Shown here one piece after another: positions 25,092 to 37,420 of a DNA stretch of 64,000 nt (positions are counted from its first letter, which is position 1; every line of letters begins with the position of its first letter). The translations under genes and the position numbers were made by a program. This DNA comes from Bolinopsis microptera (lineage: Eukaryota > Ctenophora > Tentaculata > Lobata > Bolinopsidae), in contig NC_087084.1 in the NCBI RefSeq assembly GCF_026151205.1, positions 3,566,845 to 3,630,844 on the forward strand. The letters run 5' to 3'. A model generated the notes under the pieces. It saw nothing but the letters and a program-made list of their open reading frames with translations. It did no database searches and was not told the origin of the DNA.

Positions 25092-27480
25092 GAAATTTTG
25101 AATTATAGGAAATAATTCAGATTAGATTGAAAATGGCATATACATATTTCAAGTAAGAGATTAAATTTAATTAGAGACGAATACATATCATAAATTTGCT
25201 CTGTGATAATGAACTCCTACTTTCAGCAACAATAACAGAACAAGATGGTCCAGGAAATGAGTGTTGAAAACAAGAATAGAAAAGCACTAATTTGTTTTTC
25301 GTCCTGTGTACTGTATTTACTGATAGTTTGCATTTATTTAATTATAAGATCATCATTTATTTAATTATAAAATCATTGATTAGTTGAGCGATAGTAAATC
25401 GGCAAAATGTTATGCAGATATCTCAACTATATTGTGTGAACAGCAGGGAACGAGACATCAAGTCATAAACAACAGAACACAGCGGCTACTAACATTTTTT
25501 CTACAATCATACAAGAAGATTATATAGCGCTCGATCTCACATCTAATCTGTCTGCAGCCATACGTATATATGGCGTCACCGCGAAAAATGTACTGTTAGT
25601 TATTCCATCTTGATCACCTTCAAAACTTGTTCGAAACTACTTTCTCACCACTCACTGAACAAATGTCTATAGGTTTATTATTATTATATTGACAAGTACT
25701 TCACCAATTTTTACCAAAAATATTCCTTAATCGACAACATGATACCATTAAATGCGCGCGCGCGCAATAATAAACATAATTATTTTATTACAACCAGTAC
25801 AAAGCAAGTGCGGATTAATTTAATGTATTAAAATGCTTAATACAAAGATTTCCTTTGTTGTTTGTACTTACCTGTTTAAATTTCCCAAAAGTAAAACCTC
25901 AAAAGTGGAAAGGAAAATTTAAAATGAACATTTGCATTTTGGTTCAATAACCGTTTAAAAGTTAAAAAGATATAAACAACTAAACCAAGTAGCTTTAATT
26001 TACTTTTTAGAACATTTTAAATTATTATGTGGTATGGTCATTACATTACCCAATTTAGTGGTAATTTAGTAGTCAAGATTTAGTTTGACTTTTAGTATAG
26101 GTTTCGTTTGACGACTTTGAGCAGAAAATCCTGTATAATGTATAATGTATAAACATATTTTATGCTTTAGACGCCAAACTGAAAACGCGAACGATTATCA
26201 TCAGTTTAAAAAAATCGAAAATAAACTCTTCGGTATTCAGAATTTGAATATTATCAAATATTACCCGGTAGTCACAATGATCTTTTTTAATAAAACGTTT
26301 TAAATTGTATTTGAAACTTAACATGAATTGTGTGTTGTGATAAAATTTGAACCTTAAAAGTTGACAGTTTTGAGTTTTTTAATTCGAATATTTTGTTCAT
26401 TAGTTGCTATTTATAATTTATCATACAAGATCGAAGATGAATTAATTCATGACTTGAAAGTTTGACGCGCGTTTATTTCTACACTATAGTGTGTAATGTT
26501 GTGCAGCGCGCGGCCGAAATTGTGACAAACCGGAAAAATTAACTTGTTATCAAAACGTATCGCGCGAAAATGTTTTTGTAGACGCGCATGTGACATTACG
26601 AGTGCAGAGCTCGCACTGTTTTATAATACATGTATTATAAAACAGTAGCGCCTTATTTCGCGTGCAAAAGGGCCGGGCTCTAGTACTGTAGTTACAATAT
26701 ATGACATGTCGAACGCGAAAGCAGAAAAAAAATTTGTTATAATAATACCTGCAGTTTTACTAATTATTTTTTAAGAGTAAAAACAAAAATTTGAATTCCC
26801 TTGAAAATTTAACAGTCTATCGAAGATAATTTTAAACAGTACTTAATCAGCAATTTATAATATGTAATAATAATTATATAATTCACATGATGGTATGAGA
26901 TTTAATGAAATAAATCTTACATAAGCTTCTTTTACTGATTTCCCCTGACACCTCGAATATGAACGGCTATGAGGACACTACGAAGTAGAGAAAAGTGAAG
27001 TCTCGTTCTTATTGATTCACGATGTCAATCCTTCGCAGCTCGGCGAGGCACAGTGGTGCATCTCGCCGATCTACCGAGAAGCATTATTTGATGCGCGCGC
27101 GCGACCCAGTAGTGCATCGCGCTACAACGTTCTTATAAACCTACCACATGAGCAAGGGCTCTAGTTAGATTAGCAACATTGCCTCAAATTATCAGAATTC
27201 TCTTTTAATCATAAAGAACTTGTTTTGACCGTTGAATCGATTAAACGTAGTTTCAAAAAGCTTCTATTCGATCAACAGGAAATCATCAAAATAGGAAATT
27301 TGTTAAATAAAAGCTTTTCTGCCATTTCCTTGACTGAAGTTTCAAAGTTTTTACTCAATTTTTGTCCATTGATCTGCGATCAGTGAGGTCACTGTGACAG
27401 AAAGTCAAATTTGTTTTCTTGAATGTCCTACCGATAGGACTGAGCTGAATAACCGAAGAAATCTTTGATAAACGGAAAAT
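25092..27480. other. Intergenic, no gene seen
   Basis: AT-rich with scattered GCGCGC words (25755, 26505, 27090). A short palindrome around TACATGTATTATAAAACAG lies near 26615-26645. No recognisable gene. Confidence 0.4.
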
Positions 27481-27510
27481 CATCAGAATAGATAAAATGT
27501 CAAACAGTAA

Positions 27511-27846
27511 TTGGCAGAGCACAATCATCAGAATAGAAGGAAACATTTTGGAGACCGATACCGTTGTTTAATGGAACTTTTCAAGATCATTAAGTCACGA
27601 GTACCAATTTCGTTATACTACTTATTCAACATATCAAATAGGAAAGATAATCTGTTCATTACACCCTCTCCAACTAATCAATTTATTTATAAATCTGCAT
27701 GGCTTTGGAACGAATTCCGTAAAGTTGGCCCGTTAAATTTCACCTCCACATGCGGATCTGTCAAGAATTTACTTAAACAGTCACTTCTAAGAGCTCAAAA
27801 CCGGTATGGAACTGAGTGGTGTGACAGAAATTTCACTGAATTCTGA
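27511..27846 (+). pseudogene. C-terminal end of a LINE ORF2 (RT) relic
   Basis: The frame contains KSRVPISLYYLFNISNRKDN, then FIYKSAWLWNEFRKVGPLNF, then SVKNLLKQSLLRAQ. This is the layout found at the end of CR1/L2-like RT proteins: V-P-x-Y-L..., then S-x-x-x-W-N, then F-K-x-x-L-K. The frame has no internal stop, but the upstream RT core could not be read, so this is a 5'-truncated remnant. Confidence 0.6.
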
Positions 27847-29700
27847 TTATGAAGTGATATTCATTTGCCCGTTATTCCCACTTAAGCACTGACTGACAAG
27901 CTTATCTATGAATACCATGCTTGAATTTAGGTAAACAACATACAACTCATTCCCAGTTACGCTGAGCGCAACCGCCGAATGACACAGTAATATGGGCACG
28001 CGCATAGCATTGCGCGCCGATGCTGTGCGCGTTGTCGGCCGAAACTTGGGAAGTTCCCGCTCTAATATTCAGACGACAGTGATGACTCATTAAGAGCACT
28101 AATTTCGACCACTTTCCCGGTCGAGCCATACCAAATCAAACTAATTGACCCACGTGTATAGCCAATGTCCTGGCGGTGCTGAGCCGATGTAAAACTCTTC
28201 TGTAAACTCTTTTGTCTCTTGTAACTTGTTTATATTTTATATTTAAGTTATACTGTGTACTGTGTACAATAGTTATAGCGTATATATAGTGTGTAGTGTG
28301 TAGTGGTTATTTTGTTGTGACGTGTCACTTTATATTTTGCTACCAACGTCAGCCTTGACTTACCATTTATTGTAATTGGTACAGCATATATCAAAACTAA
28401 AACACTGTTTTCGATCTGACGGGTGGGGGGGGGGGGGGGGGGGGGGACGGGTGATGGGCTCTCTCTGATGGGACACGGTTCTAGGGGGTACCCGGGGTAC
28501 GAGTTAACGAATAGTGTTCGTGTCCTTCCACAACCCCCTCTCATTGTGTTTTTGACGGAGGAGAAGCCTAGTTCATCCGTCTGCATCGCTTAATCGAGTT
28601 GAAAATTTAGCCAATAACAAACTAAATTACATGTTATACTGATAGCAGGTGTAGAGTTTATAACATACAAATTATAAATTTTTGACGGCTGACGATGGTA
28701 AGTCGCTATGTTTAATTCGGGACTTTTATAGTCTTAAGTCTTGGAGCTCAAAATGTCTCGTGCTGTGGGCCGTATAAACGGCGCACACCACCGCCCCGCC
28801 TTACTGCTTACATTACTTCATGGTTGCAGGGCGGAGCTGGTGCCGTTTGTCTCGGCCTCGAGTGGCGAGTGCTTGCCCATCGAATACACAATTGAAACAC
28901 TAATTATTTATTGGAATTCTACAGTTTCCAAAACGAAGTACGAGGATATATTAACTTTGAGCTTTGTTTTGGCGACTGCTTCATCGATGGGCAAGTAGGT
29001 ATTTGTTGTTTAGCGGTGTTGAATATTGGAGCAATTATATAATGCAATGTATATCTCCATCATAATATAGGCTAGTGTAAACATATATAATCAATAATAC
29101 AAACAAATGGTATTAGTAACTCGCTAGATTATAGATGTTATTTAAACACATATGTTTACGTCAATTATTACTAAAATTAATATTCTTTTTGCTTTAATAT
29201 AATTACATGTCACATAATGGATTAGTTGAATGAAAAGTGTGCTACAAATGTCTACGCCTCACGCAAAACTGCGTACCGCTTAGTACTTCATGCTTGAGCG
29301 GTACTGCGGTTGACAGTGGCGCGCACTCAATTTAATCACAAATAACGAGCGCGCGGTTTTTTGGAATCCCTCCATTATTATATTAATTAGGTCGCAGTGT
29401 TCACGGCCTGTACTGCGTGAACGACAGAAATATCTTTTAAATTATTTTGCTTCTGAAATTTTGGCTCTAGAAATTAAGAAATGTGACATGTAATTGTAAG
29501 ATATGTATTGACATGTATTATAAGATAACAATTAAATAGATCATGTGCGCGGCGCCTACAGCTGACCTACGAATTTCTGAACAATTTTAAATTGTGGCTG
29601 TGTGCGCGGCGTACTGTATATGTGTTTGAAATTGAAATTTGAATTTATTTATAAATATAACATTATGTATTGATTGTTTTGTGGTAAATAAAAATTTTTC
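27847..29700. other. Intergenic, no gene seen
   Basis: Contains a poly-G run at 28423-28446 and GCGCGC-rich words near 28010 and 29310. The frame at 28741-28998 has no recognisable family. A GTGCGCGGCGTACT word near 29600 recurs near 52388. Confidence 0.4.
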
Positions 29701-29719
29701 TTTCCTAAAATTTTTCTTT

Positions 29720-29948
29720 CCTGGAAGACTTGACACATCTTCTGACTGCTATCTGGAGAATGGAGTACCTCAAGGATACATTTTAAGACCGCTTCTGTTC
29801 ATATTATATACCAGAGATCTTGCAATTTACTCTCAAACTATGATCACATATCTTTCTAATGAAAAAGAGACTCATTTTCAATCATGTTCTCGTCAACTGT
29901 CAACTCGGCTGCAGTATTCTGTCCTTATGGTGCATTGTCTTCCCCACT
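29720..29948 (+). pseudogene. LINE reverse transcriptase fragment, interrupted by a hAT-type element
   Basis: GRLDTSSDCYLENGVPQGYI followed by LRPLLFILYTRDL matches the RT signature around GVPQGSxLGPLLF. Downstream the frame decays. The hAT-type element begins at 29957, inside this relic or just beyond it. Confidence 0.75.
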
Positions 29949-30406
29949 CCCGTGTCCAGTGGCGTAACGAAGGCCCCGCTGACCCCACTGTGCAGGGGGG
30001 CGCCGTCTTAGGGGGGCGCCAAATCGTTGTTTGAATGTGGGACAATTTCGAAAACTTAACTAAAGTACTAGCAAAACTGCGCGTTTTGCTCTAAATACAC
30101 ACTTTTTTAGAGATTTTACCGGCGTATCCTCTAAAATCACCTAATTTGTTCAATTTTTTTGAATTTTCTAAATCTAATCTGAGAATGAAGTATAATGATG
30201 ATGAAAATCTAAATATTATAGGCTACAATGAGCATTTTAGTAACAAATAGTATGAAAGATCTGAAATTTAAAAAATAAAAACCCTAAAAATATTTACACC
30301 CCAAGTTAAAAATATAAATACTTTATTTTTAAAAACACTATCAAATAAGGTGGTTGATCAGTCACTTGTGTCATTACGACGACGTCGTTATATCAAGTCA
30401 AAATAT

Positions 30407-30610
30407 TTAAAAAATATTAATATATATCTTGTATTCCTGGTTTCTGCCAGTTTCTTGGATTGAGAGGAGAATAATATCATTATCAAACACATATTTGTTA
30501 AGCATCATGTGGCTTCGCTGGGAGAGCCCACAGATGTTGATAGTACATATTTTTCCTAGGATATTATTTTTACTTCTACCCATATCTGAACAGGAACTAG
30601 TGCTAGTCAT
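30407..30610 (-). pseudogene. Start of LINE ORF2 (endonuclease domain), truncated
   Basis: Starts at 30610 and overlaps the end of ORF1 by eight bases (ATGACTAG: ATG of ORF2, TAG of ORF1). The first residues include ILGKICTINICGLSQR and DIILLSIQETGRN, which fit motifs I and II of apurinic-type endonucleases (N-x-x-G-L; Q-E-T). A stop comes after 67 aa and no RT follows, so the 3' part of the LINE is missing. Confidence 0.7.
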
Positions 30611-32024
30611 ATTGACGATCTACTGAGAATTGAGCCAATTTATTCTTGTATACTTCACAATCATAGGAGCCAGCTTTGTGATCTTTGTTGCAGTGTGCAC
30701 ATTTGAATCCTGTGGTTATGTCACATGAAAGACTCTCATGATTTCCTGCACATTTCCCACACTTAGCGGATTTGTTGCAGTACCTGTGAACATGGCCCCA
30801 GCCCTGACACTTATTGCACTTTATCACTCTTGATTTTCGTTTGTATTCCTCAACAATGTATCTCTGGTTGCAGAATTTTATCTTTTCATCCATTACTTTG
30901 AGCAGGCTGTTTCTAGATTTGAATTCAACTTTAATCAGTCCCATGAATGAATTGTCACCTTTGCGCTTGAGGAACTCGCAGCCCTCTATATCCTCTGAGT
31001 AATTATTCATGATATCATCTTTCATCTGATCTTCAGATAGGTCATCGTAAACGTGTTTGACTATTCCAGTGGTGTTGTCAGCTCCCGGAATTTTCATGCC
31101 CTTATTTCCTCCAAAGAATTCAGTAGACCAGCTATCATGAACTGACTTGGCAGTGGTCTCATCCTCAAACTCAAAGGTTATAGAACCAGATGCTGTTAGG
31201 CGACAGTGTTTAATGACTAAGCCTTTGTGGTGTTTGTTGAACTCTTTCCTGATATCACGACTGGTGCGGATGTTAGTGTCACCTGGTCTGACTGCCACTC
31301 TTATCCGTTTAAGCTTATCTGCATTCTGGCTATCCCTAGTAGATTTAGTCATTGTGTGGAGACTCTCAACCAAGTTTGTAGGAAGCAAAGCACTTCGATG
31401 GTGATTCGCATTACTTGCTTTACTGGTCACTCCACTATAGGATGGTTTACTGGCAATACTAACAAGGTCCTCTACCTGATCTGACATGAGATTTATTGTA
31501 TTTGCCGTCTTGGTAACCTTCTTTTCAATTCGCCTTAGCTTGAGGGCAGCACTGCCATATACTCTATTGCAGGGTGGACATAGAACCTTGACATAGCCAG
31601 GGGACTTTGTAATAAAATCAAATTCTGGTTTAGTAAGGGGTCTGCTAGAGCATTGGTTGTGAAAATACATGTTACAACCATCACATTCAATTCCTGATCC
31701 ACTGGAATCGCTTTTGTCTGTGACTTCCCCAGCACATACTTGGCATGGATATAACACTTTGCCAGACTTGTTTTTTGGAAACAGCCCTTCAAAACTATCA
31801 TCTTTTGTTTTAAAATCCACAAAATCACCATTTTTGAATATCACCTGTATGTCAGATTCATTGTATTCACTTAGCCCGTTGTTGTAAATTACGCTGGACT
31901 TCAATAGTTCGATCCTGCCGTCCAAGTCGTAGTCCTGTGGGGCAATCAGCTGAAGTTTTCGGTGTATCTTGTCAATCTGGGGGGTTGAGACATTAGTCAA
32001 GGAAATAATAGTTTCGCCTGGCAT
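30603..32024 (-). CDS. LINE ORF1 protein with PHD-type finger and zinc knuckles, intact
   Basis: 473 aa, start ATG at 32024, stop TAG at 30603-30605. In order: residues about 93-155 form a PHD/RING-like Cys-His finger (CQVCAGEV, IECDGCNMYFHNQCSS, VLCPPCNRVYG). Residues about 160-195 are a short heptad-like helix. A basic middle region, RRM-like in pattern, follows. Three C-terminal zinc knuckles come last (CNKCQGWGHVHRYC, CGKCAGNHESLSC, CAHCNKDHKAGSYDC). Such ORF1 proteins of CR1-like non-LTR elements bind their own RNA. The frame has no stop over 1.4 kb although neighbouring relics are decayed, suggesting a young insertion. It lies within the hAT-bounded segment. Confidence 0.85.
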   Translation of the reverse strand: MPGETIISLTNVSTPQIDKIHRKLQLIAPQDYDLDGRIELLKSSVIYNNGLSEYNESDIQVIFKNGDFVDFKTKDDSFEGLFPKNKSGKVLYPCQVCAGEVTDKSDSSGSGIECDGCNMYFHNQCSSRPLTKPEFDFITKSPGYVKVLCPPCNRVYGSAALKLRRIEKKVTKTANTINLMSDQVEDLVSIASKPSYSGVTSKASNANHHRSALLPTNLVESLHTMTKSTRDSQNADKLKRIRVAVRPGDTNIRTSRDIRKEFNKHHKGLVIKHCRLTASGSITFEFEDETTAKSVHDSWSTEFFGGNKGMKIPGADNTTGIVKHVYDDLSEDQMKDDIMNNYSEDIEGCEFLKRKGDNSFMGLIKVEFKSRNSLLKVMDEKIKFCNQRYIVEEYKRKSRVIKCNKCQGWGHVHRYCNKSAKCGKCAGNHESLSCDITTGFKCAHCNKDHKAGSYDCEVYKNKLAQFSVDRQYD

Positions 32025-32295
32025 AGTACCAAAGAGGATGAAGATACCAAAACCAAATCCAAGCTAATTAGATAGTAGTAAGGAGGTTGGGCCAAAGACT
32101 GGATCAAAATCGAAAAAGTTTGAACCAACCGGAGAGGTTCCGACTTATGGGTCGGACTCCCTTTGTATATTTGGGAAGACGAGAAGAAGGAGATCTTCAG
32201 TTTCAGGTATTGAGGCGTTATCTGGTCTGAGTTTTCGTATTGTCTTATCTACGGTCCCACTACTTGTTTGCGTACATGTCACATACCTCAAATTA
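32025..32295 (-). other. Probable 5' leader of the LINE
   Basis: Sequence upstream of the LINE ORF1 on the minus strand, ending near a shared 40-bp repeat at 32289-32330. No coding potential. Its extent is inferred from position only. Confidence 0.35.
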
Positions 32296-32332
32296 TTTGT
32301 TATATAGTAGTGTTGAAAGTATTAAAAAAATG
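32289..32332 (+). repeat. Dispersed terminal sequence, also at 37367-37406 and 8600-8680
   Basis: CAAATTATTTGTTATATAGT followed by AGTGTTGAAAGTATTAAAA is almost identical at the second site. It recurs twice, inverted, in the foldback of RhoGEF intron 2. It ends in a short A-rich tail, so it may be the 3' end of a SINE or LINE. Confidence 0.7.
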
Positions 32333-34980
32333 AAGTATAAAGAAATTTTTAATTAGCACTGTATAGTTTAAGATATTTATAGCTTATTATAGTAAAACAA
32401 TTTTTTTTAGTAAAACAAATTTAAATTTTGGCATTTATTAATAACAATCAAAACATATCATATCATAAAAATAAAGCCGCGCGTTGGTTGACTGCCTCAG
32501 TATGGTGAATAATTTAAGCTTGAAGGTGCCCTGTGCATTTACAGAACATTATGCGGCAATCACATCACTACGAGTTACTCATGCTTTTGAATTATAGGAG
32601 TGCGGATTGTCAGGTATTTCATTCATTCATACTTAATCGGTTTAAAGCTGTATATTTAGAGCTCACTATTGTTTGAACTATGAAAGCAGAACGTAAATAA
32701 TGGACAATATACCGACGACAATACCAAGGACCCGAGTGCCGCATTGACTTTTCCGGATCCGTTTTTACCGAAGGCTTATCCACCAGTTACTCATGCTGCA
32801 TGTATAGTCTGATAATATTTTGTTTTATCTCTAGCAAGCATTCTGTAAGTTGGAGTGTCGTATTTATTATAGAAGAGCCAGCCAACCTCCGCATTACAAT
32901 CTTTTGTATGCCAGGTTCGTTTATAAAATCTAATCATATAATAAGATTGATCCAATAGTCTAAGATGAACGGTATATCTAAGCTCATCGTTATTAAAATC
33001 CTGATGGATGAATTAATCAAGTAATGTTCCCTTCCAACACAACTAAACAACAAACAAATGCTTGCTCACCAGTGGTGACGCAATCGTAGGGGCATGCAGT
33101 TGGTTCAGATAACTCTCACCCCGACGACAGCGTCGAGAAATTATCAAATTATGCATTTGCGCCATACTGGACACATTTTATATTTAATATTTTGTGGTTT
33201 GTAGAAATTAGTGTCATCTAAAGTATAGCTTAACTGGCGAGCAAGCATCGTCCCACTCGGCGGGGACGAAAATACCGAGTCCAATCACAGAAAGTTAACC
33301 AAAAGATAAAAACAAGAGCTCGGATATCAACAAAAATCACACGCTCCAGACGACGGGGGAAGAGAGGATAGGAAGTAAGCTGCTGGGCTCAACAAATTTT
33401 GATAATTGTAAACAAATTTGTTCTTGTGCCCTATAATAATTTGGTATTGAGGTATGACCCTGTACTGTGCGTGATAGTGAAAATGAAAGTGAATGTGAAT
33501 CTGTAATGCGAACGAAATGAGTTATAACCATTGATACAAAGGCCATAATCTTTCGCCAGCTCTTTAATATCCACCTTGAAGCTACATTTTATATCCTTGA
33601 ACTACACAATATAAACTAAAGCATGTTTTAGTGTAGGCTTTTTGTCACAACAAGACTGCAACCTATAGTATCAACTATAAACAGAACCCCTAATTATACC
33701 GACCCTAATTATACAGACCCTAATTATACCGTCGACAATTCATATGACAAATTTTACACTGCAATCATAGTCGACGATAACTAAGTAACTTCTAATTCTT
33801 TTAAATCTGAGGCATATTATATAATTGATGTATCGAAAAGATATTCCCTTTTTTACCACCTTACCATTCTGATTGATTTTGCACATGACTGACATGTTTT
33901 AACTGGAGAAGGGGTTCCCACAGTGGTAGTTTTATAAACCACTTTTAATTTATTGACCTATTATACTTAGTGGTAGTTTTATAGACCACATTTAATTTAT
34001 TAACTTATCATACTTAGTATTTATTTTTGGTGACTGTATCACCCAGTTTTAACATTTGATAATTGTACAGTTTATTGACGACACATTGACTGAATGTTAT
34101 TTTATATTCTAATTTATATTCTAGATATTTTATTTATTTTACAACAGACGACAACTTCCTGTTTTTTCTTCTATATTAGTTACTCATATCTCTTGTACAG
34201 ACTTTTTTACAAGGACATTGACAAATGATACTCACATTAGGCATTCATTATTGCATCTAAATTATTTCACTTGCATTAGGCTTAGAAATTTATTCTCTGG
34301 TCAACAGATTTCAAATGTTTAATTAATTTGTAGTATGACAGTAAGGTACATAAGAAGTTATTTAATTTTGCTTGGGCTATTATATTGACTAGGTATTGAG
34401 GTTTAATGATGATATGGAATTTGAATTCTATATAAATTTACACTATGTGGTTGGGGCATTTTGCATAGTAAATATGGTTACTACTCATATATATCATATT
34501 ATTTGATTGGTATTCAATTTCTGATTATTTCTTAGGAATATGATTATTATATCTCAATTTGGCTTTAGGTAGGGTGCCCCGCTAAAAGAACTGGATTCTT
34601 CCAGGAAGCATCCCGTGCACAGACCTTGGTCTACATATATATTAAATTATTAACCATTCATTCTGTATGTGCACGAAAATTTATTTCAATCAAAACCCCT
34701 AATGTCTACTAAAAAATTTCTTCTAGTCCTAATATGAGCCTTGTCTCTAAAAACCTAACTGAACTAGCGTTTCGGTGTGTGCAAAAGCTTTCAGGCACGC
34801 GCATTCCTTGCCCCGTTAGTTACCTGTCCTTCCAAAACCAAACTAGCAGTCAAGGACAAAAAGTCATACACCAAATGGGCATTATATTTTATGAATTGTT
34901 TTACATCTTTTTATTCTGTAAAATGTGCTAAAATTAAATTTCTTGTTTCATTGAATTTCTTGTTTCATTGAATTTTAGGG
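32333..34980. other. Interior of the hAT-type element, nothing recognised
   Basis: AT-rich. A duplicated TTATAGACCAC..TTTAATTTATT segment lies at 33930-34015 and short CCTAATTATACCGACC repeats at 33690-33740. No transposase or other gene was found. Confidence 0.4.
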
Positions 34981-35160
34981 AGGGGCACCAAAAGGGGAGG
35001 GGGCGCCAACAGGGGGGCGCCTTTTCGGCGGGGGGGCCAACAGGCAACGTTACGCCACTGCCCGTGTCCCTGTCTTCCTGTCGCTGCATTCTGTCAAACC
35101 TGGTACAGTGGTACCAAATACCTTAACGGACTATTTTAAATAATTAATTAATATCGATTA

Positions 35161-36425
35161 CGGGTATATGCCTCACAGAATGGCTAGCCTCACAGAATGG
35201 CCAAATTTGTAAATGTTTTTGTAACTATTTTTTTGTATAAGACTGGTAGGTTTTGTGGATACCATATGAAACAAAAGTCTTCTGGCAACACTTCCTGTGG
35301 TGAAATCATTAACTAGGACCACATTTTCTGGCATAAATATTACTGTTTATGTAGAAATTTTGAGCACTGAAAATTTGTTTTCAAATTTTTGAACTAAGTT
35401 TGCATTTTGGTGAGAACTTCTGGCACCAGTATGACAGAAGATGTTTAAAGAATAGTATTCATCAAACAAAACGAACATTGTTCAATGTAGGAAGAAAAAA
35501 ATGCTAAAATGGATACACGCCTCACAAAATGGCCAAAATATGCCTCACAAAATTTGTTTTCAAATTGTTGAACTAAGTTTGCATTTTGGTGAGAACTTCT
35601 GGCACCAGTATGACAGAAGATGTTTAAAGAATAGTAGTCATCAAAAAAAACGAACACTGTTCAATATAGGAAGAAAAAAACGCTAAAATGGCTACACGCC
35701 TCACAAAATGGCCAAAATATGCCTCAAAAAATGGCCAAAATATAAAACTCCTTCTATTGATGTAGACATGTTAGTTTTGATGGTCTAAAGTATTCACAAG
35801 CTATTTATCATACAATAACACCCCAGATGGAGTGTTTTTACAGCCGAATGAAGGTTATAAATCATGAAATCAGGGAATATGAACAAAATGGCAATTTTTG
35901 GTGTAGGAAATTATGCCCTTTTTATTCAGTTCTAAGAAATTTCACCTATATGGGGGTGTTAACAAGGCATATTTATACCAGCAGCATGCCTGAAACAAGA
36001 GCCAAAGGTTTTAGAAAAATAAAATTTTCTCGTTTTCTTTTTTTTTTGGCCATTTTGTGAGTCATTTTTTTTGTTTGTGAAATAATTTTTCACAGCTCAG
36101 ATTTTTCGTGAGTTTTAGGTTATTACCCCATTCCTTAATAGGTTTTCTAACAACGTGTGGTGATAGAAATTTAAAAAGTATCTCTATCAAAAAATTATAG
36201 AAATTCAGATTTGGCCATTCTGTGAGGCATGTTTTTTTGGAGGAAGATTTTCCGGCCAATTTTTCTCAAAGAAAAAATGGTTATGAGATTAAATCAACCC
36301 CGGCCCCAGGAAGAAAAATATGAGTGTCAACTTAGCTTCTTATGAGATAAAAACTGGAATAAAGTGTGTTTTGTGATTTTGAGAGACCTTTCTTTTTTTT
36401 GGCCATTCTGTGAGGCATATACCCG
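35161..36425. mobile_element. Tc1/mariner-like MITE with TA duplication, 1265 bp
   Basis: Inverted ends CGGGTATATGCCTCACAGAA at 35161 and at 36425 (reverse strand), each flanked by TA (35159-35160 and 36426-36427). TGCCTCACAAAATGGCCAAA words recur inside. A direct duplication of about 110 bp (35395-35505 and 35573-35685) holds GAGAACTTCTGGCACCAGTA. No transposase. The TA duplication fits the Tc1/mariner group, but the family is not certain. Confidence 0.8.
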
Positions 36426-36429
36426 TACC

Positions 36430-37085
36430 AAACATTAATTATTTTCTAATGACCAACTTATATATATGTAAAACGCTCTATATACGCCATTTAACTACAA
36501 TTCGATAATGAACTTCATATTAGTGCTGCGTGCTGATAAATATCCTGGGAATAAATCCACCCAATCGTGGCGATAACATATTTTTGTGTTCGGCCAGTTT
36601 TAGGCTTGAGTTTGTGCTCCAAGAGTGGTAATTCAGGGGTTAGTAAAGCTCTTACAGGCAACTGGCTCCTTTTGCCAACTGCTTTTGGTTTAAGCGCTGA
36701 CTCACATCTTGAACTGGAATGGGTATAATTGCAATATCCTACGAAGTCAGCATGCTAATTATCTCGCAATATCCCGTTTATCTTAACAATATTTAGAGTT
36801 TATGGTTTAGGCGCGGCGCACCGCTAGTTTTTCCATTTTCGGCACGGTTTTGCTACACTCTGTATAGCATGTGGGTCAAGCGCAGTGCCGCACTTAGCAG
36901 CAAAAGAATTATAAGTAAATTCTTTTAACATACTGTGTTCTGCCAATCAGAATATTTTCGGTTATATTGACTGTTGATATTTTTTAAATTTGAGAAAATT
37001 AATTTTTGTATTTCAAAAATGATGTTGAGTTTTTAATATTACTAGCAGGATCCCGTCTAACCCTAATGTGGTGTCAAGACTATTT
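36430..37085. other. Intergenic, no gene seen
   Basis: AT-rich, no repeats or coding signal recognised. Confidence 0.4.
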
Positions 37086-37087
37086 TA

Positions 37088-37275
37088 ATTCGCGTTTTTG
37101 ACACCACTAAAATTCTTATTCGTTGGCCAATTTTTATTTTTTCATGCTGATTTGAAGGCCATTAAAGCATTTTACCCAGTAAAAAAATTTCAATTGTATA
37201 TCTTTTACGGTTTCTGTGGAAATTGATTTTATTAGTTTCATTGATGCCCTGGTGTCAGTAAAATGGCACGGATCC
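37088..37275. repeat. Dispersed repeat, short copy; split copy at 52060-52775
   Basis: Begins CGCGTTTTTGACACCACTAA and ends near GATGCCCTGGTGTCAGTAAA. Both ends, and the middle TGATTTGAAGGCCATTAA block, are found again inside the autonomous-type Merlin element, where the first 80 bp and last 130 bp are separated by about 510 bp of other sequence. TGACACCA near the left and its complement near the right suggest an inverted-repeat element. Confidence 0.65.
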
Positions 37276-37420
37276 ATGTATATATATTTGAGACATTCAG
37301 TGAAACAGTAAAACACGAAATTCACATTAAGCTATCGATTGTATAATCTTTACATGTCTCATTCTCAAATTATTTGTTATATAGTAGTGTTGAAAGTATT
37401 AAAAAATATATATATATATA

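Larger units (their letters stand above)
29957..35060. mobile_element. hAT-type composite element, 5.1 kb, exact 8-bp target duplication
   Basis: The ends are perfect 13-bp inverted repeats, CAGTGGCGTAACG at 29957 and its reverse complement ending at 35060. They are flanked by the identical 8-bp direct repeat CCCGTGTC at 29949-29956 and 35061-35068. An 8-bp duplication with CAGTGG-type ends is characteristic of the hAT superfamily. GGGGGGCGCC motifs lie just inside both ends. No hAT transposase frame is seen, so the element is non-autonomous or decayed. It contains an intact LINE ORF1 with the start of ORF2 on the minus strand. It therefore swallowed a retroelement or moved with it. Confidence 0.88.

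Noticed and set aside
28741-28998. 85-aa open frame with an ATG
   Set aside because: No recognisable family and no splice or start context; probably chance.
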